From assembly GCA_900316515.1 (NCBI GenBank), contig ONDE01000001.1, positions 1 through 64,000 on the forward strand: 64,000 nucleotides of DNA, written 5' to 3'. This document shows positions 38,374 to 46,228 of the stretch, piece after piece. The translations under genes were made by a program, and so were the position numbers. The first letter of the stretch is position 1, and the number at the start of each line of letters is the position of its first letter. The notes beneath the pieces are model-generated. The model was given only the letters and a program-made list of their open reading frames with translations. It had not been told where the DNA came from and ran no database searches. The DNA is from an uncultured Bacteroidales bacterium (lineage in GTDB: Bacteria > Bacteroidota > Bacteroidia > Bacteroidales > P3).

Positions 38374-39114
38374 ATGGGACGCTATTTTATACATCTGGCC
38401 TATAACGGCACAAATTACTGCGGTTGGCAGACACAGCCCGAATTGCCCACGGTGCAGCAGACGCTGGAGTCGGCATTGTCGACACTTCTGCGGCAGAAAA
38501 TTGCCGTGGTGGGCTGCGGCCGTACGGATACCGGCGTCCACGCAAGCGATTTCTACGCCCACTTCGATGCTGAGGATGCCATCGACTGTGGCCAGCTGGT
38601 GTTCAAGCTCAACAACCTGCTGCCGCCAGATATAGCTATCTTCGACATCTTCCCGGTGGCCGACAACGCCCATGCGCGCTTCGATGCCACGGCAAGGACT
38701 TACCAGTACCACGTCAGCGACCGGCGTCTGCCGTTCCGCCAGGGACAGTATTGCCGCATATACTTCAAGCCCGACATCGACAAGATGAACGAGGCCGCCC
38801 GCGTACTGATGGAATATGAGGACTTTACCTCCTTCGCCAAGTTGCACACGCAGGTGAAGACAAACATCTGCCACCTGACGCATGCTGAATGGACCGAAGA
38901 GGAGAGTGGCTGGGTCTTCACAATCCGCAGCAACCGCTTCCTGCGCAATATGGTGCGCTCGGTGACCGGCACGCTGCTCGACGTGGGTCGCGGCAAACTC
39001 TCCATCGACGGCTTGCGCGAGATTGTAGAACGGAAGGACCGCTGCGCAGCGGGCGTGAGTATGCCGGCATGCGGCCTGTTCCTGACAAAAGTGGAGTACC
39101 CTTGGCAGGGATGA
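38374..39114 (+). CDS. truA: tRNA pseudouridine synthase A
   Basis: Forms pseudouridine at positions 38-40 of tRNA. The 246-residue protein has LAYNGTNYCGWQTQP, the catalytic Asp in CGRTDTGVHASDFYAHF, RFDATARTYQYHV and FLRNMVRSVTGTLLDVGRGK. The TGA stop and the following prmA start both lie in a four-unit heptamer tract (39108-39135). Confidence 0.96.
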   Translation: MGRYFIHLAYNGTNYCGWQTQPELPTVQQTLESALSTLLRQKIAVVGCGRTDTGVHASDFYAHFDAEDAIDCGQLVFKLNNLLPPDIAIFDIFPVADNAHARFDATARTYQYHVSDRRLPFRQGQYCRIYFKPDIDKMNEAARVLMEYEDFTSFAKLHTQVKTNICHLTHAEWTEEESGWVFTIRSNRFLRNMVRSVTGTLLDVGRGKLSIDGLREIVERKDRCAAGVSMPACGLFLTKVEYPWQG

Positions 39115-39135
39115 GTTAAGAGTTAAGAATTATGA
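39108..39135. repeat. Heptamers joining truA and prmA
   Basis: GGGATGA, GTTAAGA, GTTAAGA, ATTATGA. The first unit holds the truA TGA stop, the last the prmA ATG. Confidence 0.85.
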
Positions 39136-39968
39136 AGTATATTGAAGTAACTTTTACGATGGACGATACCAGCCTCTGGCGCGACATGCTGGTGGACACC
39201 CTTGGCAACGAGGGTCCCTACGAGAGCTTTGTGGAGACCCCCGACGGTCTCAAGGCCTACGTGCAGGCCCCGCAGTACGATGCTGCCTGGCTCGCCACCA
39301 CCGTGCAGGCTTTCCCCGTGCCGCTTAAGTACAAGGCTGCAGAGATGGAGGACAAGGACTGGAATGCCGAGTGGGAGAAAGGCCACCAGGCCGTCCTCGT
39401 GCAGTACGATGGCGGCAGCGTGTGGGTGCGGGCTCCGTTTCATCCGCACCGCGACGATGTCGACTATGAGCTTATCATAGAGCCTAAGATGAGTTTCGGC
39501 ACGGCACATCACCCCACCACATACATGATGCTCAGCTATGTCGCCGAGCTCCCCGTCAACGGTCTCCGAGTGCTCGACATGGGATGCGGCACCGCCGTGC
39601 TAGGCATCCTGGCCAAGATGCGTGGGGCTAGCTATGTGGAGGGTGTCGACATCGACGAGTGGGCCTTCAACAACGCCCGTGAGAACGCTGCCTCGAACGG
39701 AGTGGAGATATCCCTGAAGCTCGGCGACGCTACATCGCTGCAGGGCAACTTCGACATCATCATCGCCAACATCAACCGCAACATACTGCTGAATGACATG
39801 GAACGCTATGCCGCGGTGCTCAACCCCGGTGGCACGCTGCTGCTCAGCGGTTTTTACCAAGCCGACGAAGGCGTGCTTATAGCCCGCGCCAACGAACTGG
39901 GCCTGACCTTGGAAAGCAAGAAGACCCGCGACGGCTGGAGCGCACTTCAGTTAAGAGTTATGAGTTAA
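39132..39968 (+). CDS. prmA: Ribosomal protein L11 methyltransferase
   Basis: Trimethylates L11 using S-adenosylmethionine. The 278-residue protein has an N-terminal substrate-binding domain (YIEVTFTM...) and a Rossmann methyltransferase: SFGTAHHPTTYMML, VLDMGCGTAVLGILA (SAM site), IIIANINRNILLND and LNPGGTLLLSGF. The last residues LRVMS and the TAA stop are encoded by GTTAAGA/GTTATGA heptamers, which also contain the topB ATG. Confidence 0.93.
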   Translation: MKYIEVTFTMDDTSLWRDMLVDTLGNEGPYESFVETPDGLKAYVQAPQYDAAWLATTVQAFPVPLKYKAAEMEDKDWNAEWEKGHQAVLVQYDGGSVWVRAPFHPHRDDVDYELIIEPKMSFGTAHHPTTYMMLSYVAELPVNGLRVLDMGCGTAVLGILAKMRGASYVEGVDIDEWAFNNARENAASNGVEISLKLGDATSLQGNFDIIIANINRNILLNDMERYAAVLNPGGTLLLSGFYQADEGVLIARANELGLTLESKKTRDGWSALQLRVMS

Positions 39969-39977
39969 GAGTCATGA
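39950..39977. repeat. Heptamers joining prmA and topB
   Basis: GTTAAGA, GTTATGA, GTTAAGA, GTCATGA. They hold the prmA stop (39966-39968) and the topB start (39974-39976). Confidence 0.88.
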
Positions 39978-41785
39978 TCGTTTGTATTGCTGAGAAACCG
40001 AGTGTGGCACGCGAGATTGCCAAGGTGCTGGGGGCGACAGCCTCGCACGACGGCTATATCGAGGGCAACGGCTACCAGGTGACCTGGACCTTCGGCCACC
40101 TGTGCACACTCAAGGAGCCGCAGGACTACTGTGAGCAGTGGCGCCGTTGGAGTGTCTCGGCTTTGCCAATGATACCGCCGCGCTTCAGTATCAAGCTGAT
40201 AGACAACGACGGCTATAAGAAACAGTTCGCCGTCATAGAACGACTGATGCAGGCTGCCGACGGCATCATCAACTGCGGCGATGCCGGGCAGGAGGGTGAG
40301 CTGATACAGCGCTGGGTGATGCAGAAGGCCGGAGCCAAATGTCCGGTGCAGCGCCTGTGGGTGTCGAGCCTCACCGAGGAAGCAATACGCGAAGCTTTCG
40401 CAAACCTCAAGCCTCAGGACGAATACCAAAGCCTCTACGAGGCAGGTCTCTGCCGAGCCATAGGCGACTGGCTGCTGGGCATGAATGCCACACGTCTCTA
40501 CACCATACGCTTTGCGCAGGCCAAAGGACAGGTGCTGTCTATAGGCCGTGTGCAGACTCCCACGCTGGCCATGATAGTGAAGCGCCACTTCGAAATCAAG
40601 GACTTCAAGCCAGAGAAATACTGGATTCTCTCAACTGTCTACCGCAATGTGGTGTTCACCTCGACCAAGGGCAAGATAAAGAAACCCGAGGAGGGACAGG
40701 CTGCACTGGAGGCCATCAAGCAGGCCGACTTCGAGGTGACCGACATACAACAGAAGGCTGGCACCGAGGCGCCGCCGAGACTGTTCGACCTCACTTCATT
40801 GCAGGTGGAGTGCAACAAGAAATACTCCTTCTCGGCCGACGACACGCTGAAGCACATACAGAGCCTCTACGAGAAGAAGCTCACCACCTATCCGCGTGTC
40901 GACACCACCTTCCTCACCGACGACGTCTATGCCAAGTGTCCGCAGATACTGCAAGGCATTGTCCCGTATGCGGCGCTGATACAGCCGCTGATGGGCAAGA
41001 AGCTGAAGAAGAGCAAGAAGGTGTTCGACAACTCGAAGGTTACCGACCACCATGCCATCATACCTACGGGTATGAACCCACAGAATGTGAGCCTTACGAC
41101 CGACGAGAAGCGTGTCTACGACATGGTGGCGCGCCGCTTCATTGCTGTGTTTTACCCCGACTGCAAGTTCTCGACTACCACCGTGCTGGGAGCAGTCAAG
41201 GAGGTGGAGTTCAAGGCCACCGGCAAGCAGATACTGGAGGAGGGCTGGCGCACGGTCTTTGGCGGACGTGGCACCACGCCTGACGAGGAGGGCAAGAAGG
41301 GCGACGACGAGGAGCAGGTGCTGCCCAAGTTCGACAAAGGCGAGCACGGCCCTCATGAGCCGCAGCTGGCCGAGAAGCAGACCACACCGCCAAAGCCCTA
41401 CACCGAGGCCACGCTGCTGCGTGCCATGGAGACGGCAGGCAAGACAGTGGAAAATGAAGAGCTGCGCGACGCTTTGAAGGCCAACGGTATCGGCCGTCCG
41501 TCGACACGTGCCGCCATAATCGAGACCCTCTACAAGCGGCAGTATATCTCGAAGGTGCGCAAAAGTCTTGAGCCTACGCCCACGGGCATAGCCTTGATTG
41601 GCGTGATACAAGAGGAACTGCTGAAGAGTGCCGAACTGACGGGCCAGTGGGAGAAGAAGCTGCGCGACATAGAGGCTCACAAATACAGTGCCCCGCAGTT
41701 TATCGAAGAGCTGAAGCAGATGACGGCACAGGTGGTGCAGGATGTGCTAGCCGATGGCACCCGCAGGATGCAATATCTCAGTTAA
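39974..41785 (+). CDS. topB: DNA topoisomerase III (type IA)
   Basis: Single-strand passage and decatenation of DNA. The 603-residue protein starts MIVCIAEKPSVAREIAKVLGA (TOPRIM) and has NCGDAGQEGELIQRW (acidic metal site), AKGQVLSIGRVQTPTLAMIV, the active-site Tyr in KKLTTYPRVDTTFL, DHHAIIPTG and NGIGRPSTRAAIIETL. No C-terminal zinc fingers are seen, as in many TopB-type enzymes. The TAA stop is in a heptamer tract. Confidence 0.93.
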   Translation: MIVCIAEKPSVAREIAKVLGATASHDGYIEGNGYQVTWTFGHLCTLKEPQDYCEQWRRWSVSALPMIPPRFSIKLIDNDGYKKQFAVIERLMQAADGIINCGDAGQEGELIQRWVMQKAGAKCPVQRLWVSSLTEEAIREAFANLKPQDEYQSLYEAGLCRAIGDWLLGMNATRLYTIRFAQAKGQVLSIGRVQTPTLAMIVKRHFEIKDFKPEKYWILSTVYRNVVFTSTKGKIKKPEEGQAALEAIKQADFEVTDIQQKAGTEAPPRLFDLTSLQVECNKKYSFSADDTLKHIQSLYEKKLTTYPRVDTTFLTDDVYAKCPQILQGIVPYAALIQPLMGKKLKKSKKVFDNSKVTDHHAIIPTGMNPQNVSLTTDEKRVYDMVARRFIAVFYPDCKFSTTTVLGAVKEVEFKATGKQILEEGWRTVFGGRGTTPDEEGKKGDDEEQVLPKFDKGEHGPHEPQLAEKQTTPPKPYTEATLLRAMETAGKTVENEELRDALKANGIGRPSTRAAIIETLYKRQYISKVRKSLEPTPTGIALIGVIQEELLKSAELTGQWEKKLRDIEAHKYSAPQFIEELKQMTAQVVQDVLADGTRRMQYLS

Positions 41786-41866
41786 GAGTTAAGAATTAAG
41801 AGTTAAGAATTAAGAGTTAATGGTGGTATTCATCAAATTCATAACTCATAACTCTTAACTCTTAAC
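41781..41866. repeat. Inverted heptamer arms between convergent topB and cca
   Basis: Left arm: six units of RTTAAGA/GTTAATG (41781-41822). Right arm: TCATAAC twice and TCTTAAC twice (41839-41866), the inverse. The left arm holds the topB stop, the right arm the cca stop. The transcript can fold into a stem from either direction, so it may act as a shared 3' end. Confidence 0.85.
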
Positions 41867-43324
41867 AGTCAGTCCTAGTTCTTTTCCTAGACGAAGCATC
41901 ATATCCCATGCGGCGTCACGTTCGTTGGGTATCTGTCCGTCGAGGATGGCGTCCTTGATGGCGTCCTTGATGGTGCCAATCTCGCGGCAGGGACCGATGC
42001 CGAAGGTTGTCATTATATCCTCGCCGCTCACTGGAGGCTGGAAGTTGCGAATGCGGTCGCGCTCCTCGAGCTCGACGAGTTTGCGCTTGACGAGTTCGAA
42101 GTTGGAGCGGTGGCGGCGTTGTTTCTCCTCGTTGCGGGTGGTGATGTCGGCATTGCAGAGCAGCATCAGATCGTCGATGTCGTCGCCGGCCTCGAAGAGC
42201 AGGCGGCGCACTGCGCTGTCGGTCACCACATCTTCGGCCAGTATGATGGGGCGCATGTGCAGCATCACCATCTTCTCCACATAGCGCATCTCTTCGCCCA
42301 GCGGCAGGCGCAGGCGCTTGAAGATACGTTTCACCATGTGGCTGCCCTTGGCCTCGTGGCCGTGGAAGGTCCAGCCTTGTTTGGGGTCGTACTTCTTGAC
42401 GCCGGGCTTGCCAACGTCGTGCAGCAAGGCACTCCAGCGGAGCCATAGGTTGTCGCTGCTGGTTGCCACATTGTCGAGCACCTGCATGGTGTGGAAGAAG
42501 ATGTCTTTATGGCCTTTAAAAACGGTGACTCCACTTCGGTCGTCCACGTTTTTAACGGTCTCCACACCGCGCAGGGCGGCAATTTCGGGCAGTATGAGTT
42601 CCATAAGGCCGCATTTCAGCATCAGTTTGAGACCCACGGAAGGGGTAGGAGAGAGCATTATCTTGTTGAGCTCCACCATGACACGCTCGGCACTGACAAT
42701 CTCGATGCGTTTGGCGTTGCGCGAGATGGCCTCGAAGGTGTCGTCGGCAATGCGGAAGCCGAGCTGCGAAGCGAAACGCACGGCACGCATCATGCGCAGC
42801 GGGTCGTCGCTGAAGGTGATGTCTGGATCCAGTGGCGTTCGCAGGATGCCCTCGTTGAGGTCGCGTATGCCGCCGAAAGGGTCCACCAACTCACCGTAGC
42901 GGTCGGCGTTGAGGCAGATGGCAAGGGCGTTGACGGTGAAATCGCGCCGCCGCTGGTCATCCTCCAGTGTGCCGTTCTCCACCACAGGTTTGCGGCTGTC
43001 GCGGCTGTAACTCTCGCGGCGTGCGCCGACGAACTCCAACTCGTATTCGCGGCCATCGGTGGTGTGGCGGAACGAGGCGGTGCCGAAGTTCTTGAATACC
43101 GACACCTTGCTGCCGCCCACGGCGTCGGCCACGGCTTTGGCCAACTCGATACCGATATGCACCTCGCCCCCCTCGTTACGACCAACACATACGATGTCGA
43201 TATCTGTGCACGGACGTTGCAGGAAGTGGTCGCGCACCACGCCGCCCACGGCATAGGCATCGAGGCCCAGGTGGTCGGCTTCAAGGCCGACCGTGCGGTA
43301 TATGTCGAGACCAAGGTCGATCAT
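41855..43324 (-). CDS. cca: CCA-adding tRNA nucleotidyltransferase with HD domain
   Basis: Adds or repairs the 3' CCA of tRNAs, or a related poly(A) polymerase-family activity. The 489-residue protein has AYAVGGVVRDHFLQRPCTDIDIVCVG (metal-binding DxD), RRDFTVNALAI, FSDDPLRMMRAVRFASQLGF and an HD domain (HTMQVLDNVA, LRWSALLHDVGKPGV). The start at 43324 gives MIDLGLDIYRTV; the longer frame to 43381 only translates heptamers. The C-terminal TVKS and stop lie in a heptamer tract. Confidence 0.92.
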   Translation of the reverse strand: MIDLGLDIYRTVGLEADHLGLDAYAVGGVVRDHFLQRPCTDIDIVCVGRNEGGEVHIGIELAKAVADAVGGSKVSVFKNFGTASFRHTTDGREYELEFVGARRESYSRDSRKPVVENGTLEDDQRRRDFTVNALAICLNADRYGELVDPFGGIRDLNEGILRTPLDPDITFSDDPLRMMRAVRFASQLGFRIADDTFEAISRNAKRIEIVSAERVMVELNKIMLSPTPSVGLKLMLKCGLMELILPEIAALRGVETVKNVDDRSGVTVFKGHKDIFFHTMQVLDNVATSSDNLWLRWSALLHDVGKPGVKKYDPKQGWTFHGHEAKGSHMVKRIFKRLRLPLGEEMRYVEKMVMLHMRPIILAEDVVTDSAVRRLLFEAGDDIDDLMLLCNADITTRNEEKQRRHRSNFELVKRKLVELEERDRIRNFQPPVSGEDIMTTFGIGPCREIGTIKDAIKDAILDGQIPNERDAAWDMMLRLGKELGLTVKS

Positions 43325-43367
43325 TGTTTCAGTTAAGAGTTTAGTTGTTCTACTTTTTACGTGCCAC

Positions 43368-43402
43368 TGATCACAGGTCACAGATCACAGGTCACAGGTC
43401 AC
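43368..43402. repeat. AGGTCAC heptamers between MORN lipoprotein gene and cca
   Basis: TGATCAC, AGGTCAC, AGATCAC, AGGTCAC, AGGTCAC in the gap between the two minus-strand genes. Confidence 0.85.
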
Positions 43403-43408
43403 AACCTC

Positions 43409-43876
43409 TTATGAGTTTGGGGTTCCGTAGTCTTGGGTAGTGACCAGGTTGCCGTCTTGGTCGTAAACCTCCCATATGCCGGTCTGGACGCCCATTTTGT
43501 ACTGCCCTATGTAGTAAGGGACTCCGTTTTCGCGATATACGCGGTATGGGCCATCCTCTTTGCCTCCGATATAGTTGCCTTCGGCTTGTATGTTGCCGCC
43601 GGGGAAATAAAACACCCAACGCCCTTCACGTTTGCCGTTGACGACGGTACCTTCGGCACGGAGGCTGTGGTCGCTATAGTATTGGCGGAAAATATCGCTG
43701 TCGCCGCTATAGTAAATAACTGTCGCTGGAGCGCCGCTGGCGTTTGTGTCGACGATAGCCAGTGAGTCGTATTCGCCCACGGTGGGGTCTGTGAAGCCCA
43801 ATTTGGGTTGGTTGCTGTTGCCGCATGCAGCTGTCAGCAGTGCCATTGCGGCTATAGGAAATAGTATATGTTTCAT
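43409..43876 (-). CDS. MORN-repeat-variant lipoprotein
   Basis: A 155-residue lipoprotein with signal MKHILFPIAAMALLTAAC (lipidated Cys 18). Its repeats are of the YwqK/MORN-variant type: LRAEGTVVNGKREGRWVFYFPGGNIQAEGNYIGGKEDGPYRVYRENG, then YKMGVQTGIWEVYDQDGNLV. Such repeats are frequent in Bacteroidota envelope proteins and have no assigned activity. Start chosen at the signal peptide; the frame upstream to 44191 overlaps the Nudix gene and is spurious. Confidence 0.85.
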   Translation of the reverse strand: MKHILFPIAAMALLTAACGNSNQPKLGFTDPTVGEYDSLAIVDTNASGAPATVIYYSGDSDIFRQYYSDHSLRAEGTVVNGKREGRWVFYFPGGNIQAEGNYIGGKEDGPYRVYRENGVPYYIGQYKMGVQTGIWEVYDQDGNLVTTQDYGTPNS

Positions 43877-43977
43877 AACGTATACAAAACGCTGAACGGG
43901 TGTTAATATTGTATAAAACGAGAAAAACATACGGTGCAAGGCAATTATTACCTTACCACTACCAGGTGTTTGAATGA

Positions 43978-44529
43978 CTAGAACTTCGATGCTACGGTGC
44001 GAAGGGTGCCGTAGGATGACATGAGGCGGCGGTGCCACTCGTCGGACGGCACCCATACGATGTCGGTGATGCCTTCCTCGTTCTGCGGAGTTCCTTGCGG
44101 ATGTTGTCCCGCTACGTGCATGGGGAACCATGAGGTCTGTTTCAAATGCCAGCCTTTGGGGAAGTTCGCTCGTCGAGCTTGCATTCCCCATTTGAAGATG
44201 TGGTAGGTCTTGATTGCTTGAATGTTTGATTGCTTGAATGTTTGAGTATTTGTCGTGTCAGCACTTAGGCATTCTGGCATTGTCGCGTTCAAGCAATGTA
44301 TGCCGGTTTCCTCCTCGACTTCGCGGAGGGCTGCTTGGAGGAGGGTTTCGCCGGCTTCGACTTTACCCTTGGGTAGGTCCCAGCGGCCGTTGCGGAGTAT
44401 CAGGAGCATGTCGCCGCTGTCGTCGGTAACGATGCCGCCAGCTGCACGGACCCAGCGCATGCGGCGCTTGAGGAGTCGCAGCACGCACAGCGGCACACGG
44501 AAGGTATGGTATTTATAGGATAGTTTCAT
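43978..44529 (-). CDS. Nudix hydrolase
   Basis: Hydrolyses a nucleoside diphosphate linked to another moiety; substrate unknown. The 183-residue protein has the complete Nudix box GKVEAGETLLQAALREVEEETGI (GX5EX7REUXEEXGU), preceded by RNGRWDLPK. Residues NTQTFKQSNIQAIKTYH between the box and the C-terminal half are encoded by a five-unit octamer tract (44210-44249) and are probably an insertion. Confidence 0.9.
   Translation of the reverse strand: MKLSYKYHTFRVPLCVLRLLKRRMRWVRAAGGIVTDDSGDMLLILRNGRWDLPKGKVEAGETLLQAALREVEEETGIHCLNATMPECLSADTTNTQTFKQSNIQAIKTYHIFKWGMQARRANFPKGWHLKQTSWFPMHVAGQHPQGTPQNEEGITDIVWVPSDEWHRRLMSSYGTLRTVASKF
44210..44249. repeat. In-frame octamers in Nudix gene
   Basis: TTGATTGC, TTGAATGT, TTGATTGC, TTGAATGT, TTGAGTAT. 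The encoded TQTFKQSNIQAIK resembles TQAIKQSSNQAIN in the alpha-2-macroglobulin protein. Confidence 0.85.
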
Positions 44530-44535
44530 ATGATA

Positions 44536-45114
44536 TTATTCGTTTCTGCGAAGATACTGACGTTCGTGGTCGGGAAGGTCGAGGTGCTTCTGCTCTATGT
44601 AGTTGAGAATCTGGTTGCAGTGTAGTTCTATGGCGGCACGGTCGCGAGCGGCGCGTTGGCTGGTAGGAGCAGGGGCTGCGAAGTCGAGAAGGTTGACTAC
44701 CGTGAATTCTTCGAGCATTTGGTCGCGTAGTTCGGCGTGCTGAAGGGCTAATAGGTCATCGGGATCAGGTTGCTTGGGGGCTGTGAAGTCGTCGTAGATG
44801 GCTTGTGCTTCGAGCAAAGCATCTTCGCCTTTGATAAGAAACAGTTTGTCGGTTGGTTGCCAAGGGCCCGAAGGTTGTGCTGTGGAAGGTTTTTCGATGA
44901 GGTAGAACTGTCGTTGGTTCAAGTCGTCGGAATAGGTGTAGAAAGGGTAGCCGCCTGGCATGTCGTCGATGCGGCGGAGGCTGTAGCGGTAGAGGCGGTT
45001 GATGTTGTCTGCGAAGATATACCCAGCTTCCTGTGAATGGAAGAGCAGATAGGCAATGTCCAGCAGTTCGTCGTCAGGCTCTATGTCAAGGGTTAGTATG
45101 TTTTTCTTTTTCAT
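44536..45114 (-). CDS. Hypothetical protein
   Basis: A 192-residue protein I do not recognise with confidence. It lacks a signal peptide or membrane helix and is rich in Asp, Glu and Leu. It begins MKKKNILTLDIEPDDELLDIAYLLFHS, which faintly recalls the small Bacteroidota IPExxxVDY family. The C-terminal half looks helical (RAARDRAAIELHCNQILNYIEQKHLDLPDHERQYL). Its start overlaps the stop of the upstream radical SAM gene by 4 bp and it ends 6 bp before the Nudix gene, so the three are probably one transcript. Confidence 0.7.
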   Translation of the reverse strand: MKKKNILTLDIEPDDELLDIAYLLFHSQEAGYIFADNINRLYRYSLRRIDDMPGGYPFYTYSDDLNQRQFYLIEKPSTAQPSGPWQPTDKLFLIKGEDALLEAQAIYDDFTAPKQPDPDDLLALQHAELRDQMLEEFTVVNLLDFAAPAPTSQRAARDRAAIELHCNQILNYIEQKHLDLPDHERQYLRRNE

Positions 45115-46010
45115 TTGAATGGGTTGTCGGCGTTGTTGAAATCAGGACGGTAGTTATCGTTGGCTTTCAACTCTTGTATCCAGCCGTCGGTGAGACCGAG
45201 GTCGACAGCATGGTCGACCACAGCATCGTATTCTTCGGCGGTGATGGCGCGGTCGAGGGGAGATGGAAGATCGGGTCGTGGCGGATAGTATTGTGCCATG
45301 AGGGAAAGGGCTGGTAGGTGGAAAGGGGATAGCGAGGCGATGTTGTCGAGGACTTTGATGGAGTTGTCGACATGGCCTGGTAGGACAAGGTGGCGTATAA
45401 TTAGGCCGCGGTATGCGGTGCCGGTGTCGTCGACCTTGAGGCCTGCGCCTACCTGGCGTATCATTTCGCCTATGGCGGCGTCGGCAACATCAGGATAGTC
45501 GGGTGCGTGACTGTAGGCATCGGCGAGTGCCGGGTCGGCATATTTGTAGTCGGGCAGGTAGATGTCTATGAGCCCTTCAAGTGTGCGGAGGGTCTCCACG
45601 CTCTCGTACCCCGACGAGTTATATACGAACGCTGGGGAGACACCACGTGCACGGATGGCCGAGATGATTGCCGGAATATGATGGGCATAGTGGGCTGCGG
45701 TGACAAATCCCACGAGGGTGGTGTTAGACTGCTTAATAATATCGGCAACCTTGTCGGCAAGGGTGTCGACGCTTTCCGTTTTCCACTTACCGTTTTCAGC
45801 TTTACTTATCTGCCAGTTTTGGCAGTAGATGCATTGCAGGTTGCAGTGGGTGAAGAAGATGTTGACGATAGGGTTCAGTGGGGGCTCCTCGCCGCGATGT
45901 ACACACACTGAGGACACCTCGAGGGGGTCGGTGGCACCGCAGAAGCCTACGACTTTTGTACGGTCGGCACCGCAGGCGCGAGGACATAGCGTGCAGGAGT
46001 CTAATCCCAT
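45111..46010 (-). CDS. Radical SAM protein, PFL-activase-like
   Basis: A roughly 299-residue radical SAM enzyme. An N-terminal Cys-rich segment CTLCPRACGADR and GFCGA precede the cluster motif C-x3-C-x2-C (CNLQCIYCQNWQ, near residues 55-62). LIDIYLPDYKYADPALADAYS and GLIIRHLVLPGH follow, as in the family annotated as putative pyruvate formate-lyase activating enzymes; the substrate is unknown. The start is at 46010 or 46016, inside the end of the small lipoprotein gene. Just after the cluster motif, KAENGKWKTES is encoded by heptamers (45771-45805). Confidence 0.85.
   Translation of the reverse strand: MGLDSCTLCPRACGADRTKVVGFCGATDPLEVSSVCVHRGEEPPLNPIVNIFFTHCNLQCIYCQNWQISKAENGKWKTESVDTLADKVADIIKQSNTTLVGFVTAAHYAHHIPAIISAIRARGVSPAFVYNSSGYESVETLRTLEGLIDIYLPDYKYADPALADAYSHAPDYPDVADAAIGEMIRQVGAGLKVDDTGTAYRGLIIRHLVLPGHVDNSIKVLDNIASLSPFHLPALSLMAQYYPPRPDLPSPLDRAITAEEYDAVVDHAVDLGLTDGWIQELKANDNYRPDFNNADNPFK
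45771..45805. repeat. In-frame heptamers in radical SAM gene
   Basis: GCTTTCC, GTTTTCC, ACTTACC, GTTTTCA, GCTTTAC on the plus strand; encodes KAENGKWKTES on the minus strand. Confidence 0.78.
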
Positions 46011-46228
46011 GAACATACAGAGTAGAAACGGAGCCAGGCACCGGAGGCTTCTTGGTTGAACATATAGACCATATCGTCGCACGAGCCACCGTTGGCAGCA
46101 TCGACCTCCTCGCGGGTGTATTCATGCTCGCGACCGTTCATCTCGATGCAGGTGCATGTTTTGTGGCATGAGACCAATGTAAAGGACAACAGAGACAGCA
46201 GAGACAAGACCAGTGATATGCGTTTCAT
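46001..46228 (-). CDS. Small Cys-containing lipoprotein
   Basis: A 75-residue protein with signal MKRISLVLSLLSLLSFTLVSC (lipobox LVSC), then a short Cys-containing mature part (HKTCTCIEMNGREHEYTREEVDAANGGSCDDMVYMFNQ). Not a named family to me. The start overlaps the flippase stop (ATGA at 46225-46228) and the radical SAM start lies inside its 3' end. That tight packing supports it as a real gene. Confidence 0.75.
   Translation of the reverse strand: MKRISLVLSLLSLLSFTLVSCHKTCTCIEMNGREHEYTREEVDAANGGSCDDMVYMFNQEASGAWLRFYSVCSWD

Noticed and set aside
43325..43381. N-terminal extension of cca
   Set aside because: It would translate the AGGTCAC heptamer tract; the family N-terminus begins at 43324.
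43409..43876. MORN-repeat lipoprotein as antitoxin of a toxin-antitoxin pair
   Set aside because: Automatic YwqK-antitoxin naming is common for these repeats, but this one is a lipoprotein and no toxin gene is adjacent.
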